Below are positions 6,944-15,496 of a stretch of DNA of 37,619 bases, one piece after another; the stretch's first letter is position 1; every line of letters starts with the position of its first letter. Below the pieces are notes generated by a model. The model was not told the origin of the DNA, did not search any database, and was given only the letters and a program-made list of their open reading frames with translations. The position numbers and the translations under genes are program-made. The DNA comes from Lachnospiraceae bacterium (lineage in GTDB: Bacteria; Bacillota; Clostridia; Lachnospirales; Lachnospiraceae): NCBI GenBank assembly GCA_022797535.1, contig JAAWKU010000014.1:1-37619 (forward strand), read 5' to 3'.

Positions 6944-8266
6944 ATGAAAAAGAAAGTTTTAGCATGTACTTTGGCAGCGGTTCTGTCCGTTTCCATGCTG
7001 GCAGGCTGCGGCAATGACGGCGGCAACAGTGGCAGCAGTGATGCTGGCAGCGGCAGCACCCAGCAGAGCAGCGACAGCGGGGCGGACGCCGGAAACACAG
7101 ACAACGGCGGCAGCGCCGAAGTGACGGATGTGGCCCTGAAGGTGTGGTGCCCTCAGAACCAGGTTGACACCGGCGTTATGGCGGAGCAGCAGGCAGCCTT
7201 CGCCGCGCTTCATCCCGAGTGGAACATTACCTGGACCACCGAGATCGTGGGTGAGGACAATGCCAAGACTGAGGTACTGAAGGATGTGGACGCTGCTGCG
7301 GATGTGTTCCTGTTCGCTTCTGACCAGCTGATCGAGTTGGTGGATGCAGGCGCCATCGCCCAGCTTGGCGGCGAGGCAGAGAAGATGGTGAAGGAGACGA
7401 TTGCTGATTCCGTACGCGCTACCGCTATGATTGGAGACGCTACCTATGCCATTCCTTTCACCCACAATACATTTTTCATGTTCTATGATAAGACCATCAT
7501 GGACGAGAGCGATGTGACTTCCCTGGAGAAGATTATGGCCAAGGAAACTGCGGACAATGTATACAACTACTATTTTGAGTCCTCAGGCGGCTGGAAGCTG
7601 GGCGCTTACTACTACGGCGCAGGACTGACCGTGTTCGGTCCCGAGGGCAATGACCTGGAGGCAGGCGTAAACTGGAACAACGAGACCGGCGTGGCTGTCA
7701 CCAACTATCTGATCGACCTGATCAACAACCCGAAATGTGCCTATGACGGCGAGATCGCCGTATCCGAGCTGATCGAGGACCACAGGCTGGGCGTATGGTT
7801 CGACGGTTCCTGGAACTATGATACCTACAAGAACATCCTGGGCGATGACATGGGCATCGGCGTGATCCCCACCTTCAATCCCGATGGGAACGATTATCAG
7901 ATGCTGGGCTTCTATGGTTCCAAGTGCATCGGTGTGAACGCTCACTCCAAGAACATGGTGGCGGCTGTGGCTTTCGCTACTTTCCTGGGCAACGAGGAAA
8001 ACCAGACCCTGCGTTATCAGAAGTCCGCGCAGATCCCTACCAACATTAATGCCGGCGCCAGCGAGGCGGTTTCCGCTGATCCTCTGGCAGCAGTCATTGT
8101 GAAGGAAGCCAACGAGGCCAGCGTTATGCAGCCCTCTCACTCCGTATTCTCTTCCAGGTACTGGACCTATGCGGGCGCCATCCCTACCGAGATTAGAAGC
8201 GGCGCCATCAACAAGGACAATGTGCAGGAGAAGCTGGATGCTTTCGTAAAGGCCATGACGGAGTAA
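6944..8266 (+). CDS. Maltodextrin ABC transporter substrate-binding lipoprotein (MalE/MdxE-like)
   Basis: 440 residues. A lipoprotein signal peptide ends in the lipobox LAGC with Cys22, followed by a Gly/Ser/Asp-rich linker (about residues 23-60) that tethers the domain to the membrane. The body is a family 1 extracellular solute-binding protein; VALKVWCPQNQVDTGVM and the later AIPFTHNTFFMFYDKTI, GSWNYDTYKNILGDDMGIG are MalE-like. It should capture malto-oligosaccharides outside the cell and deliver them to the two permeases downstream. The start has AAGGAGG 9 nt upstream. It is regulated by the promoter and LacI operator directly ahead. Substrate is inferred from the pullulanase and glucosidase genes that follow. 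Confidence 0.9.
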   Translation: MKKKVLACTLAAVLSVSMLAGCGNDGGNSGSSDAGSGSTQQSSDSGADAGNTDNGGSAEVTDVALKVWCPQNQVDTGVMAEQQAAFAALHPEWNITWTTEIVGEDNAKTEVLKDVDAAADVFLFASDQLIELVDAGAIAQLGGEAEKMVKETIADSVRATAMIGDATYAIPFTHNTFFMFYDKTIMDESDVTSLEKIMAKETADNVYNYYFESSGGWKLGAYYYGAGLTVFGPEGNDLEAGVNWNNETGVAVTNYLIDLINNPKCAYDGEIAVSELIEDHRLGVWFDGSWNYDTYKNILGDDMGIGVIPTFNPDGNDYQMLGFYGSKCIGVNAHSKNMVAAVAFATFLGNEENQTLRYQKSAQIPTNINAGASEAVSADPLAAVIVKEANEASVMQPSHSVFSSRYWTYAGAIPTEIRSGAINKDNVQEKLDAFVKAMTE

Positions 8267-8323
8267 TCCTGGGGTATCTCTCACAGGCGGCAGAATGAAA
8301 GTAAAGACGGAAAATTGAGATTT

Positions 8324-8357
8324 GGAGCTAAGGATACCTGGGGGTTTCCTTAGCTCC
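8324..8357 (+). promoter_or_regulatory. Intercistronic hairpin between binding protein and permease genes
   Basis: Perfect 11-bp stem GGAGCTAAGGA (8324-8334) and TCCTTAGCTCC (8347-8357) with a 12-nt loop, and no T-run after it. As at malE-malF in other bacteria, such a structure would protect the abundant binding-protein message and lower expression of the permeases. That role is inferred. Confidence 0.6.
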
Positions 8358-8380
8358 CCTAAAATATGAGGAGGTTCCGT

Positions 8381-9778
8381 ATGGGGGCTTTGAAGAAGAA
8401 TAAATTGCAGACAACTTCCGGGAGACCCAGCGATGCAAGTGTCGGTGAAGCGATTGTAAAAGGAAACGCGCTCACAAAGGGCTCGCTTTTTGTCTTTGGC
8501 CTCGGAAATATTTTGAACAAACAGGTAATACGGGGGTTGATCTTCCTGGCAATCGAGATCGCCTATATCTTTTACATGGCAACATTCGGCATAAGTTCCA
8601 TCGGGAACTTTATTACCCTGGGTACCAAGGAGCAGGGACAGAGCTACAACGAAGCCCTGGGTATCTATGAATATACTGCGGGAGACAATTCCATGTTGTT
8701 CCTGCTGTACGGTGTAATCACCATTGTACTTACGCTGGCTGTCATCTTTGTGGCCTGCATGTCTGCAAAGAGTGCTTACTGCACTCAGCTGCGCAGGGAG
8801 CGGGAAATGCATATTCCCACCTTCAAGGACGATTTGCTCTCCCTTCGGGAAGAGAATATCCATACCGGATTGATGGCTCTGCCCATCATAGGTATCATTA
8901 TTTTTACCATTGTACCGCTGGTATTTATGATCCTGATTGCGTTTACCAGCTATGACCATGAGCATCAGCCGCCCGGAAATCTGTTTACCTGGGTGGGTTT
9001 AGATAATTTTAAGACTATGTTGGGACAGGGAAGCAAGCTGGCAGCCACCTTCTGGCCGGTACTCAGCTGGACGCTGATCTGGGCGGTGTTCGCCACCTTC
9101 AGCTGCTTTATACTGGGTATTATCCTGGCCCTGTTGATCAACCGCAAGGGTACCCGGATTAAGGGTTTCTGGAGATTTATGTTTGTGCTGTCCATCGCAG
9201 TGCCCCAGTTCGTATCCCTGCTGAGCATGAGAACCATTTTCAACGCCAATGGTCCTGTAAACGTGCTGTTGCGGGAGATTGGCATGATCGGCGCTACGGA
9301 GTCTGTTCCTTTCTTTACAGACCCTACGCTGGCCAAGATCACCATTATCTGCATTAACCTGTGGATCGGTATTCCCTTTACCATGCTGTCCACCACAGGC
9401 ATCCTGCAGAACATCCCGGCGGAGTTGTATGAGGCGGCCAAGATTGACGGCGCCAGCGCATTTGTAATCTTCAGGAAAATTACAATTCCGTATATCGTAT
9501 TCATCATGACGCCCAACCTGATCACTTCCTTTACAGGCAATATCAACAACTTCAACGTGATATTCCTGTTATCCGGGGGCGGGCCCGACACATTGGATTA
9601 CTATTACGCGGGCAAGACCGACCTGCTGGTCACCTGGCTGTACCGGCTGACCATCACGCAGAAGGACTACAATCTGGGAGCCGTAATCGGCATCCTGGTG
9701 TTCATTATTCTGGCTACTTTGTCACTGTTGACCTACCGGCATACCGGTTCCTACAAAGATGAGGGGGCGTTCCAATAA
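8381..9778 (+). CDS. Maltodextrin ABC transporter permease (MalF/MdxF-like)
   Basis: 465 residues from ATG 8381, chosen because GAGGAGG lies 6 nt upstream; an ATG at 8366 would place that site inside the gene. The N-terminal 165 residues carry extra transmembrane helices (GLIFLAIEIAYIFYMATFGI and SMLFLLYGVITIVLTLAVIF), a MalF-type feature. The core permease follows from GLMALPIIGIIIFTIVPLVF. The EAA loop that contacts the ATPase is EAAKIDGASAFVIFRKITIP. It forms the membrane pore with the next gene product for maltodextrin import. Its stop overlaps the next start by one base (TAATG), so translation is coupled. Confidence 0.9.
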   Translation: MGALKKNKLQTTSGRPSDASVGEAIVKGNALTKGSLFVFGLGNILNKQVIRGLIFLAIEIAYIFYMATFGISSIGNFITLGTKEQGQSYNEALGIYEYTAGDNSMLFLLYGVITIVLTLAVIFVACMSAKSAYCTQLRREREMHIPTFKDDLLSLREENIHTGLMALPIIGIIIFTIVPLVFMILIAFTSYDHEHQPPGNLFTWVGLDNFKTMLGQGSKLAATFWPVLSWTLIWAVFATFSCFILGIILALLINRKGTRIKGFWRFMFVLSIAVPQFVSLLSMRTIFNANGPVNVLLREIGMIGATESVPFFTDPTLAKITIICINLWIGIPFTMLSTTGILQNIPAELYEAAKIDGASAFVIFRKITIPYIVFIMTPNLITSFTGNINNFNVIFLLSGGGPDTLDYYYAGKTDLLVTWLYRLTITQKDYNLGAVIGILVFIILATLSLLTYRHTGSYKDEGAFQ

Positions 9779-10629
9779 TGAAAGCAAAAAGATTTATCAC
9801 CAACACATTCGTCCATATATTGCTGGCCATACTCAGCTTTATCTGGGTGCTGCCCATATTTTATGTGGTGCTGACCTCCTTCAGGAAAGAGGGCGGTTCT
9901 TACAAGAGTTATATCTGGCCCCGGGGTTTTACGCTGGACAATTATGCCAATCTGTTCAAGCCCACCAGCCAGATCGACTTCTTCCGCTGGTTCACCAACA
10001 CTTTGGTGATCGCCATATTCAGTACGATCATTGCGGCGTTCTTTGTATTGTGTGTGTCCTTCTGTATGAGCCGCCTGCGGTTTAAGATGCGTAAGCCCTT
10101 TATGAATATTGCCCTGATTCTGGGCATGTTCCCCGGCTTTATGTCCATGATTGCCGTGTACTACATCCTGAAGGGCCTGGGCTTTCTGGAGACGGGCATA
10201 CTGAAGCAGATTGCGCTGGTGATGGTATATTCCGGCGGCGCGGGTCTGGGATTCTATATGGCCAAGGGCTTCTTTGACACGATACCCAAGACCATAGACG
10301 AAGCGGCTTACATCGACGGAGCTACAAAGTGGGATACCTTTATCCATGTAACCATCCCCATGTCCAAGCCGATCATCACCTACACGCTGATCACTACTTT
10401 CATGGGACCCTGGGTGGATTACATTTTCGCCAAGGTTATCATGGGTAACGACACCAAGTACTACACCATTGCCATCGGTCTGTGGACCATGTTGGAGAAG
10501 GAGTATGTGGAAACCTTCTATACGCAATTCTATGCAGGCTGCGTATTGATATCCATTCCCATATCCATCCTGTTTGTACTGACACAGAGATGCTATGTGG
10601 AAGGATTGTCGGGAGCTGTTAAAGGATAA
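9778..10629 (+). CDS. Maltodextrin ABC transporter permease (MalG/MdxG-like)
   Basis: 283 residues with about six transmembrane helices, starting LLAILSFIWVLPIFYVVLTS. The EAA loop DEAAYIDGATKWDTFIHVTI is intact near residues 175-194. It is the MalG half of the sugar uptake channel, paired with the MalF-like protein whose stop codon it overlaps. A strong terminator follows 4 nt after its stop. No ATPase gene is linked; in Firmicutes such importers usually share a housekeeping MsmX/MsmK-type ATPase encoded elsewhere. Confidence 0.9.
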   Translation: MKAKRFITNTFVHILLAILSFIWVLPIFYVVLTSFRKEGGSYKSYIWPRGFTLDNYANLFKPTSQIDFFRWFTNTLVIAIFSTIIAAFFVLCVSFCMSRLRFKMRKPFMNIALILGMFPGFMSMIAVYYILKGLGFLETGILKQIALVMVYSGGAGLGFYMAKGFFDTIPKTIDEAAYIDGATKWDTFIHVTIPMSKPIITYTLITTFMGPWVDYIFAKVIMGNDTKYYTIAIGLWTMLEKEYVETFYTQFYAGCVLISIPISILFVLTQRCYVEGLSGAVKG

Positions 10630-10633
10630 TGCG

Positions 10634-10678
10634 GAGCCGCTGCGAATCAGTACTTCTTTTTGCAGCGGCTCTTTTTTT
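10634..10678 (+). terminator. Intrinsic terminator of the transporter operon
   Basis: Perfect 10-bp stem GAGCCGCTGC (10634-10643) and GCAGCGGCTC (10662-10671), 18-nt loop, then seven T. It separates the transporter genes from the pullulanase operon, which therefore probably has its own promoter between 10679 and 10742 (a weak TTGAGC at 10685-10690 was the best -35 seen). Confidence 0.85.
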
Positions 10679-10742
10679 GACCTGTTGAGCGGATTTATGT
10701 ACGGAAATAAGCGCCCTTTGGAGCGGGCGAGTGGGAGTTGGT

Positions 10743-12740
10743 ATGGATAGATTTCAGTATTCCAGGGAGTTTGATGATTTATATGCCTATGACGGGAAGG
10801 ACCTGGGAGCGGCCTGCACGCCCCTGGGGACGGATTTCAGACTGTGGGCGCCTTTTGCTGACAGAGTGGAATTGTGCCTGTATGGGGAGGAGGCCGGTCA
10901 GGCGCAGCCCCTCCGTGTTCTGGACATGGAAAAGGGCCGGAGAAGTGTCTGGAGCCGGCGTCTGGAAGGGGATTACCATGGATATTATTATGATTACCGA
11001 ATCTGGACGAATGGGGAATCCCTTCGGACTGCAGATCCCTATGCCGTGGGCTGTGGCAGTAATGGCTACCCCAGCATGGTGGTGGATCTGAGACGTACGG
11101 ATCCGGAAGGGTTTGACGCTGACAGGGCCCCAGCCCGGCCCAGGGAAAATATTATCTATGAACTGCATATCAAAGACTTCTCCCATGACCCGGACAGCGG
11201 GGTGCCCCAGGCATATAGGGGAAAATATAAGGCGTTCACTGTGGAGACCGGGGGGCTTAATGGGAACGACAGCCATCCCACCGGTATGGCCTACCTGAAA
11301 GAACTGGGAGTCACTCATGTTCATCTGCTTCCCTTTTTCGACTATGGATGGCTGGACGAGGAGGGCGGCGGGGAGCAGTTCAACTGGGGGTATGACCCGG
11401 TGAACTACAATGTGCCGGAGGGCTCCTATGCCACAGACGTAAGCGACGGCATTGTGCGGATCCGGGAGTGCAAGGAGATGATACAGGCACTGCACCGGGC
11501 GGGCATCCGGGTGATCATGGACGTGGTGTACAACCACACCCAGGATGCGGATTCCTGGTTGGAGAGGACGGCCCCGGGGTATTATTGCCGCCGTCTGGAG
11601 GACGGCAGCCTGTCCAACGGTTCCGCCTGTGGCAGCGATATGGCCATCGGGCGGAAGATGGTTGACAACTATATCATGGATTCCGTGTTGTACTGGGCCA
11701 GGGAATACCATCTGGACGGCTTTCGGTTTGATCTGATGGGCCTGATGACAGTGGAACTGGTAAACCGTATCCGCAGAGAACTGGACCGGGAATTTGGCCT
11801 GGGGGAGAAGCTGCTGTACGGGGAACCCTGGGCGGCGGCAGATTCTCCCATGGAAAAAGATACCCGGGCCGCATTAAAAAAGAATATCCAGTATCTGGAT
11901 GAAGGTGTGGCCATGTTCTGCGACGATACCAGGGACGCCATCAAGGGGCATGTATTCTATGAGGAGGAACCGGGATTTGTAAACGGGGGGAAGGGCCTGG
12001 AAGAGAAAGTGCTGCAGGCCGTGACAGCATGGCGGGGAGAGACCGGGCAGGGGAGATTCCGGCCCAGAAGCTGCTCCCAGATCATCAATTATGTATCCTC
12101 TCACGACAATTTTACCCTGTGGGATAAGCTGGTTATGTCCCTCCATGGCCGGGAGGCGGATTTTGCCAGTCCCTATGATGATGTGCTTTCCGCCAACAAA
12201 CTGGCGGCGCTGATTTATTTTACCTGCCAGGGCAATCTGTTTCTTCAGGCGGGAGAAGAATTTGGCCGCACCAAGCTGGGGGAGGGGAACAGTTACCGCT
12301 CTGATCCGGGACTGAATATGCTGCGTTGGCGGCAGACACTGGAACAACAGGAATTGGTAGATTATTATCGTGGGCTGATCCGGCTGCGGAAACGGCTTCC
12401 CGGGCTGTGCGACAAGAGCGGGGGAGCGGTGGCCCGCCTTCTGGAGAAACAGGTTATCCGGCCTGGCGTTGTGGCCTTTTGTATGGATAACAGGCCCGAA
12501 GAGGCATTGGCCGGGGCGGCGGAGGAAACCTTCGGAAGCTCTGACTGCGGGGATAAGCTGTTTGTGGTTTATAATGCCTCCTGCAGCGAAGCCCAGATCG
12601 GACTGCCACCGGGAATCTGGGCAGTCCTGGCGGACGGACAGCGGACGGATTATGATCGGGAGGCCCGGACAGCCTGGAGGGGAACGTACTCTGTCCCTGC
12701 CTGCAGCGGTGTGATATTGGGTTATTGGAGGGAGGACTGA
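10743..12740 (+). CDS. pulA: Type I pullulanase (GH13), cytoplasmic
   Basis: 665 residues from ATG 10743 (GGGAG 5 nt upstream); a GTG at 10731 is an alternative start. It hydrolyses alpha-1,6 branches in pullulan and branched dextrins. A CBM48-like domain comes first (about residues 20-110, TDFRLWAPFADRVELCLYG). The catalytic barrel carries the type I pullulanase signature NWGYDP near 214-219. The usual GH13 residues are Asp330 (DGFRFDLMG), Glu361 (LLYGEPW) and Asp455 (SSHDN). There is no signal peptide, so it acts on imported dextrins. It is the first gene of a tight four-gene group; the next start is 1 nt after its stop region. Confidence 0.93.
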   Translation: MDRFQYSREFDDLYAYDGKDLGAACTPLGTDFRLWAPFADRVELCLYGEEAGQAQPLRVLDMEKGRRSVWSRRLEGDYHGYYYDYRIWTNGESLRTADPYAVGCGSNGYPSMVVDLRRTDPEGFDADRAPARPRENIIYELHIKDFSHDPDSGVPQAYRGKYKAFTVETGGLNGNDSHPTGMAYLKELGVTHVHLLPFFDYGWLDEEGGGEQFNWGYDPVNYNVPEGSYATDVSDGIVRIRECKEMIQALHRAGIRVIMDVVYNHTQDADSWLERTAPGYYCRRLEDGSLSNGSACGSDMAIGRKMVDNYIMDSVLYWAREYHLDGFRFDLMGLMTVELVNRIRRELDREFGLGEKLLYGEPWAAADSPMEKDTRAALKKNIQYLDEGVAMFCDDTRDAIKGHVFYEEEPGFVNGGKGLEEKVLQAVTAWRGETGQGRFRPRSCSQIINYVSSHDNFTLWDKLVMSLHGREADFASPYDDVLSANKLAALIYFTCQGNLFLQAGEEFGRTKLGEGNSYRSDPGLNMLRWRQTLEQQELVDYYRGLIRLRKRLPGLCDKSGGAVARLLEKQVIRPGVVAFCMDNRPEEALAGAAEETFGSSDCGDKLFVVYNASCSEAQIGLPPGIWAVLADGQRTDYDREARTAWRGTYSVPACSGVILGYWRED

Positions 12741-12741
12741 C

Positions 12742-14703
12742 ATGAAATTTTTATACGGAAAGCAGGATTGGAAAACCTTTGAGAGAGGTGAGGAGAATTG
12801 CTATCTGATGGCCAATGGCCTGGGAGGTTTCTCCTCCCTGAGCATGATCGCCTCCTGTAGCCGGAATGACCAGGCGGTACTGATGGCCTGCACCCGCTCG
12901 CCCAATCATCGGTACAATATGATACACAGGCTGGAGGAGGCGCTGGAACTGGGGGAGGACGGCCCCTGCCTGCGCCGGATGTTTCTGTCCAGTCAGGACT
13001 TTCAGTGTCATGAGAAAAGGGAGGAGGGATATCGTCTTCAGACCAGTTTTACCTATGAGGATTATCCCACCTGGAGCTATCTGGCGGAGGGAGTGGAGGT
13101 AACCCGGACCATGGCCCTGATGCAGGGAAGGAACGTGGTGGGCGTCTCCTATCGGATTCGGAACCGATCTTTGAACAGGGCGATGCTGCGGGTACGTCCC
13201 CATTTGCAGTTTGTGCCCAAAGGGCAGCGGCTTTCAGTGAAGCAGACCTTTACCTTCGCCCAGGACCGAATCAAGTCCAACGGACAGACATTGTATCTGC
13301 GCACCAATGGGGAATGCCGGGAAATACCTGTATATTACCGGGAGGATCTGTACTATCAGGATGATGTGAAAGACGGCAAGATGGCTTTGGGCCGCAGCGC
13401 CGTGAATCATGAGATCTGCTTCACCGTGGAGCGGGGACAGGAAGGGACTCTGGAGATGGTGTACGGGATGGAGGAAGCTCTGCCCGACATGACGGAGGTT
13501 CTGCAAAATGTGGCAAGCCATCGGAAAAATCTGCAGGAGCGTTTTCACGATGAGACGGCAAGGGTACTGGCAGCCAGCGCGGACCAGTTTATCTCCCAGC
13601 GGGATTCCACAGGAGAAAAGACCATCCTGGCAGGTTTCCCTTTCTTCGAGGACTGGGGAAGGGATACCATGATCGCGCTGGTGGGATGCTGCCTGTCTAC
13701 CCGGCAGTATGACACGGCCAGAAGCATTCTGCAGACTTTTATGGCTCATTGCCGCCGGGGACTGATGCCCAATCTATTCCCTGAGGGGACGGAGGCGGCG
13801 GCTTATAACACGGTGGATGCCGCTTTGTTGTTTATCCTTGCCGTATATGAGTATTTCAGGAGAACCGGGGACAATGCCTTTATAAGGCAGGCATACCCGG
13901 TGATGCAGGACATTATCAAGTGGTATGCCGAAGGCACGGACTACGGGATCCATATGGACCAGGACGGCCTGATTCTGGCAGGACAGGGTTATGACCAGGT
14001 AACCTGGATGGATGTGCGGGTGGAGGATATTCTGCCCACTCCCAGGCATGGAAAGCCGGTGGAGATCAATGCGTACTGGTACAACGCGCTGCGAATTATG
14101 GAGGAACTATCCAGAGGACAGTCCCTGGAAGGGACCGGGCAGATGATTGATTACGGAGCTCTGGCGGACAAAGTCTATGCCGCGTTTGGCAAACTTTTCT
14201 GGAATGAGGAAAAAGGATGCCTGCGGGACGTGATCTCTGGAACAGAGGCTGACGATCAGGTGCGTTGCAATCAGATCTGGGCGGTGTCCCTGCCTTTCTC
14301 CCTTCTGCCTGCGGATCAGGAAAAACAGGTGGTGGAGACCGTGTTCCGCAAACTATATACTCCTCTGGGACTGCGCACTCTGGATCCCGGGGATGACCAG
14401 TTCCATCCTTTCTACGGCGGGGCACAGCTGGATCGGGACCTGGCGTATCACCAGGGCACCGTGTGGACTTTTCCCCTGGGAGGGTATTATCTGGCCTATC
14501 TGAAGGTAAATGACTATTCCCGCCAGGCCAGGGCCTGTGTGCGGGAGCAACTCAGGGGCATCGAGACCGCCCTGCGGGAGGGCTGCGTAGGCCAGCTGCC
14601 GGAAATCTATGACGGGGACAATCCCGTCAGTTCCAAGGGCTGCTTTGCCCAGGCCTGGAGCGTAGGAGAGATACTGCGGGTCTATGAGGCGCTGGAACAG
14701 TAG
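12742..14703 (+). CDS. Glycogen-debranching-type amylo-alpha-1,6-glucosidase (GH133)
   Basis: 653 residues, no signal peptide. The N-terminal part (about 15-230, NCYLMANGLGGFSSLSMIAS) matches the bacterial GDE N-domain. The C-terminal part (about 270-650) is the alpha/alpha barrel, with FFEDWGRDTMIALVGCCLS, NTVDAALLFILAVYEYFRRT and EINAYWYNALRIMEEL. It removes single alpha-1,6-linked glucose units left on limit dextrins, complementing the pullulanase. Its ATG is 2 nt after the pullulanase stop, with GGAGGGAGGA upstream, so both are surely in one operon. Confidence 0.9.
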   Translation: MKFLYGKQDWKTFERGEENCYLMANGLGGFSSLSMIASCSRNDQAVLMACTRSPNHRYNMIHRLEEALELGEDGPCLRRMFLSSQDFQCHEKREEGYRLQTSFTYEDYPTWSYLAEGVEVTRTMALMQGRNVVGVSYRIRNRSLNRAMLRVRPHLQFVPKGQRLSVKQTFTFAQDRIKSNGQTLYLRTNGECREIPVYYREDLYYQDDVKDGKMALGRSAVNHEICFTVERGQEGTLEMVYGMEEALPDMTEVLQNVASHRKNLQERFHDETARVLAASADQFISQRDSTGEKTILAGFPFFEDWGRDTMIALVGCCLSTRQYDTARSILQTFMAHCRRGLMPNLFPEGTEAAAYNTVDAALLFILAVYEYFRRTGDNAFIRQAYPVMQDIIKWYAEGTDYGIHMDQDGLILAGQGYDQVTWMDVRVEDILPTPRHGKPVEINAYWYNALRIMEELSRGQSLEGTGQMIDYGALADKVYAAFGKLFWNEEKGCLRDVISGTEADDQVRCNQIWAVSLPFSLLPADQEKQVVETVFRKLYTPLGLRTLDPGDDQFHPFYGGAQLDRDLAYHQGTVWTFPLGGYYLAYLKVNDYSRQARACVREQLRGIETALREGCVGQLPEIYDGDNPVSSKGCFAQAWSVGEILRVYEALEQ

Positions 14704-14717
14704 CGGGGAAAAGTTAT

Positions 14718-15482
14718 ATGTATGACAATTATATTTTTGACCTGTATGGAACATTGGTGGATATCCGCACCAATGAGGAAAAGCCTTATCTGTGGAGGAA
14801 AATGAGTGAGTTTTATACCTCCCTTGGGGCTTCCTACACTCCATCTCAGCTTCGTAACAGGTTCCGACGGCTGGAGGGGGAACTTGCCGGGCGGATGGGG
14901 AGCGGGCCCCAGGCCCTGGGGCAGAAGGACGTGCTGGTGGAACCGAATCTGACAGAGGTATTCCAGGGTCTTTTTCTGGAAAAAGGAGTTCCCTGCCACT
15001 GGCAGACGGCCCGGGTGACAGCAGTTTTCTTCCGCACCTTGTCCAGGCAGGCGCTCAGGGTGTATGACGGAGTGAAAGAGACTCTTGGAGAACTGCGCCG
15101 CCGGGGCGGGCGTGTGTATCTGCTGTCCAATGCCCAGAGCGATTTCACCAGACCGGAACTGGAACTGCTGGGGCTTGCGGACTGCTTTGACGGCATTCTG
15201 CTCTCCTCGGAGGAGGGCTGCAAAAAGCCCTGCGCCGCTTTTTTTCAAAGGCTGTTGGAGCGGTATGGCCTGGACCCGGCCAGGAGCATCATGGTGGGAA
15301 ACGACGAGTTTTCCGACATAGCGGGCGCAGCCGGCATGGGGATGGACAGCCTCTATCTCCACACGGCCACTTCGCCCCGGCCCCAGGGCAAATATAAACC
15401 CACCTATTGTGTGATGGACGGGGACTGGGGAAAAGCAGCGGTAATACTGCTGTCTGAAGAGAACAGGCGGAACTTAATTTAG
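14718..15482 (+). CDS. HAD-superfamily hydrolase
   Basis: 254 residues. Motif I is FDLYGTLVD (nucleophile Asp9). The second position after it is Tyr rather than the Asp found in most HAD phosphatases, as in the haloacid-dehalogenase-like DxYGT group. A helical cap follows, then motif II LLSNAQ, the lysine in CKKPCAAFF and motif IV VGNDEFSDIAGA. It could be a sugar-phosphate or nucleotide phosphatase, but the motif I change makes the chemistry uncertain. It lies 14 nt after the debranching gene and 14 nt before the GH31 gene, which ties it to dextrin catabolism; a role in clearing phosphorylated sugar by-products is only a guess. Confidence 0.85.
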   Translation: MYDNYIFDLYGTLVDIRTNEEKPYLWRKMSEFYTSLGASYTPSQLRNRFRRLEGELAGRMGSGPQALGQKDVLVEPNLTEVFQGLFLEKGVPCHWQTARVTAVFFRTLSRQALRVYDGVKETLGELRRRGGRVYLLSNAQSDFTRPELELLGLADCFDGILLSSEEGCKKPCAAFFQRLLERYGLDPARSIMVGNDEFSDIAGAAGMGMDSLYLHTATSPRPQGKYKPTYCVMDGDWGKAAVILLSEENRRNLI

Positions 15483-15496
15483 AAAGGAACAGGAAT

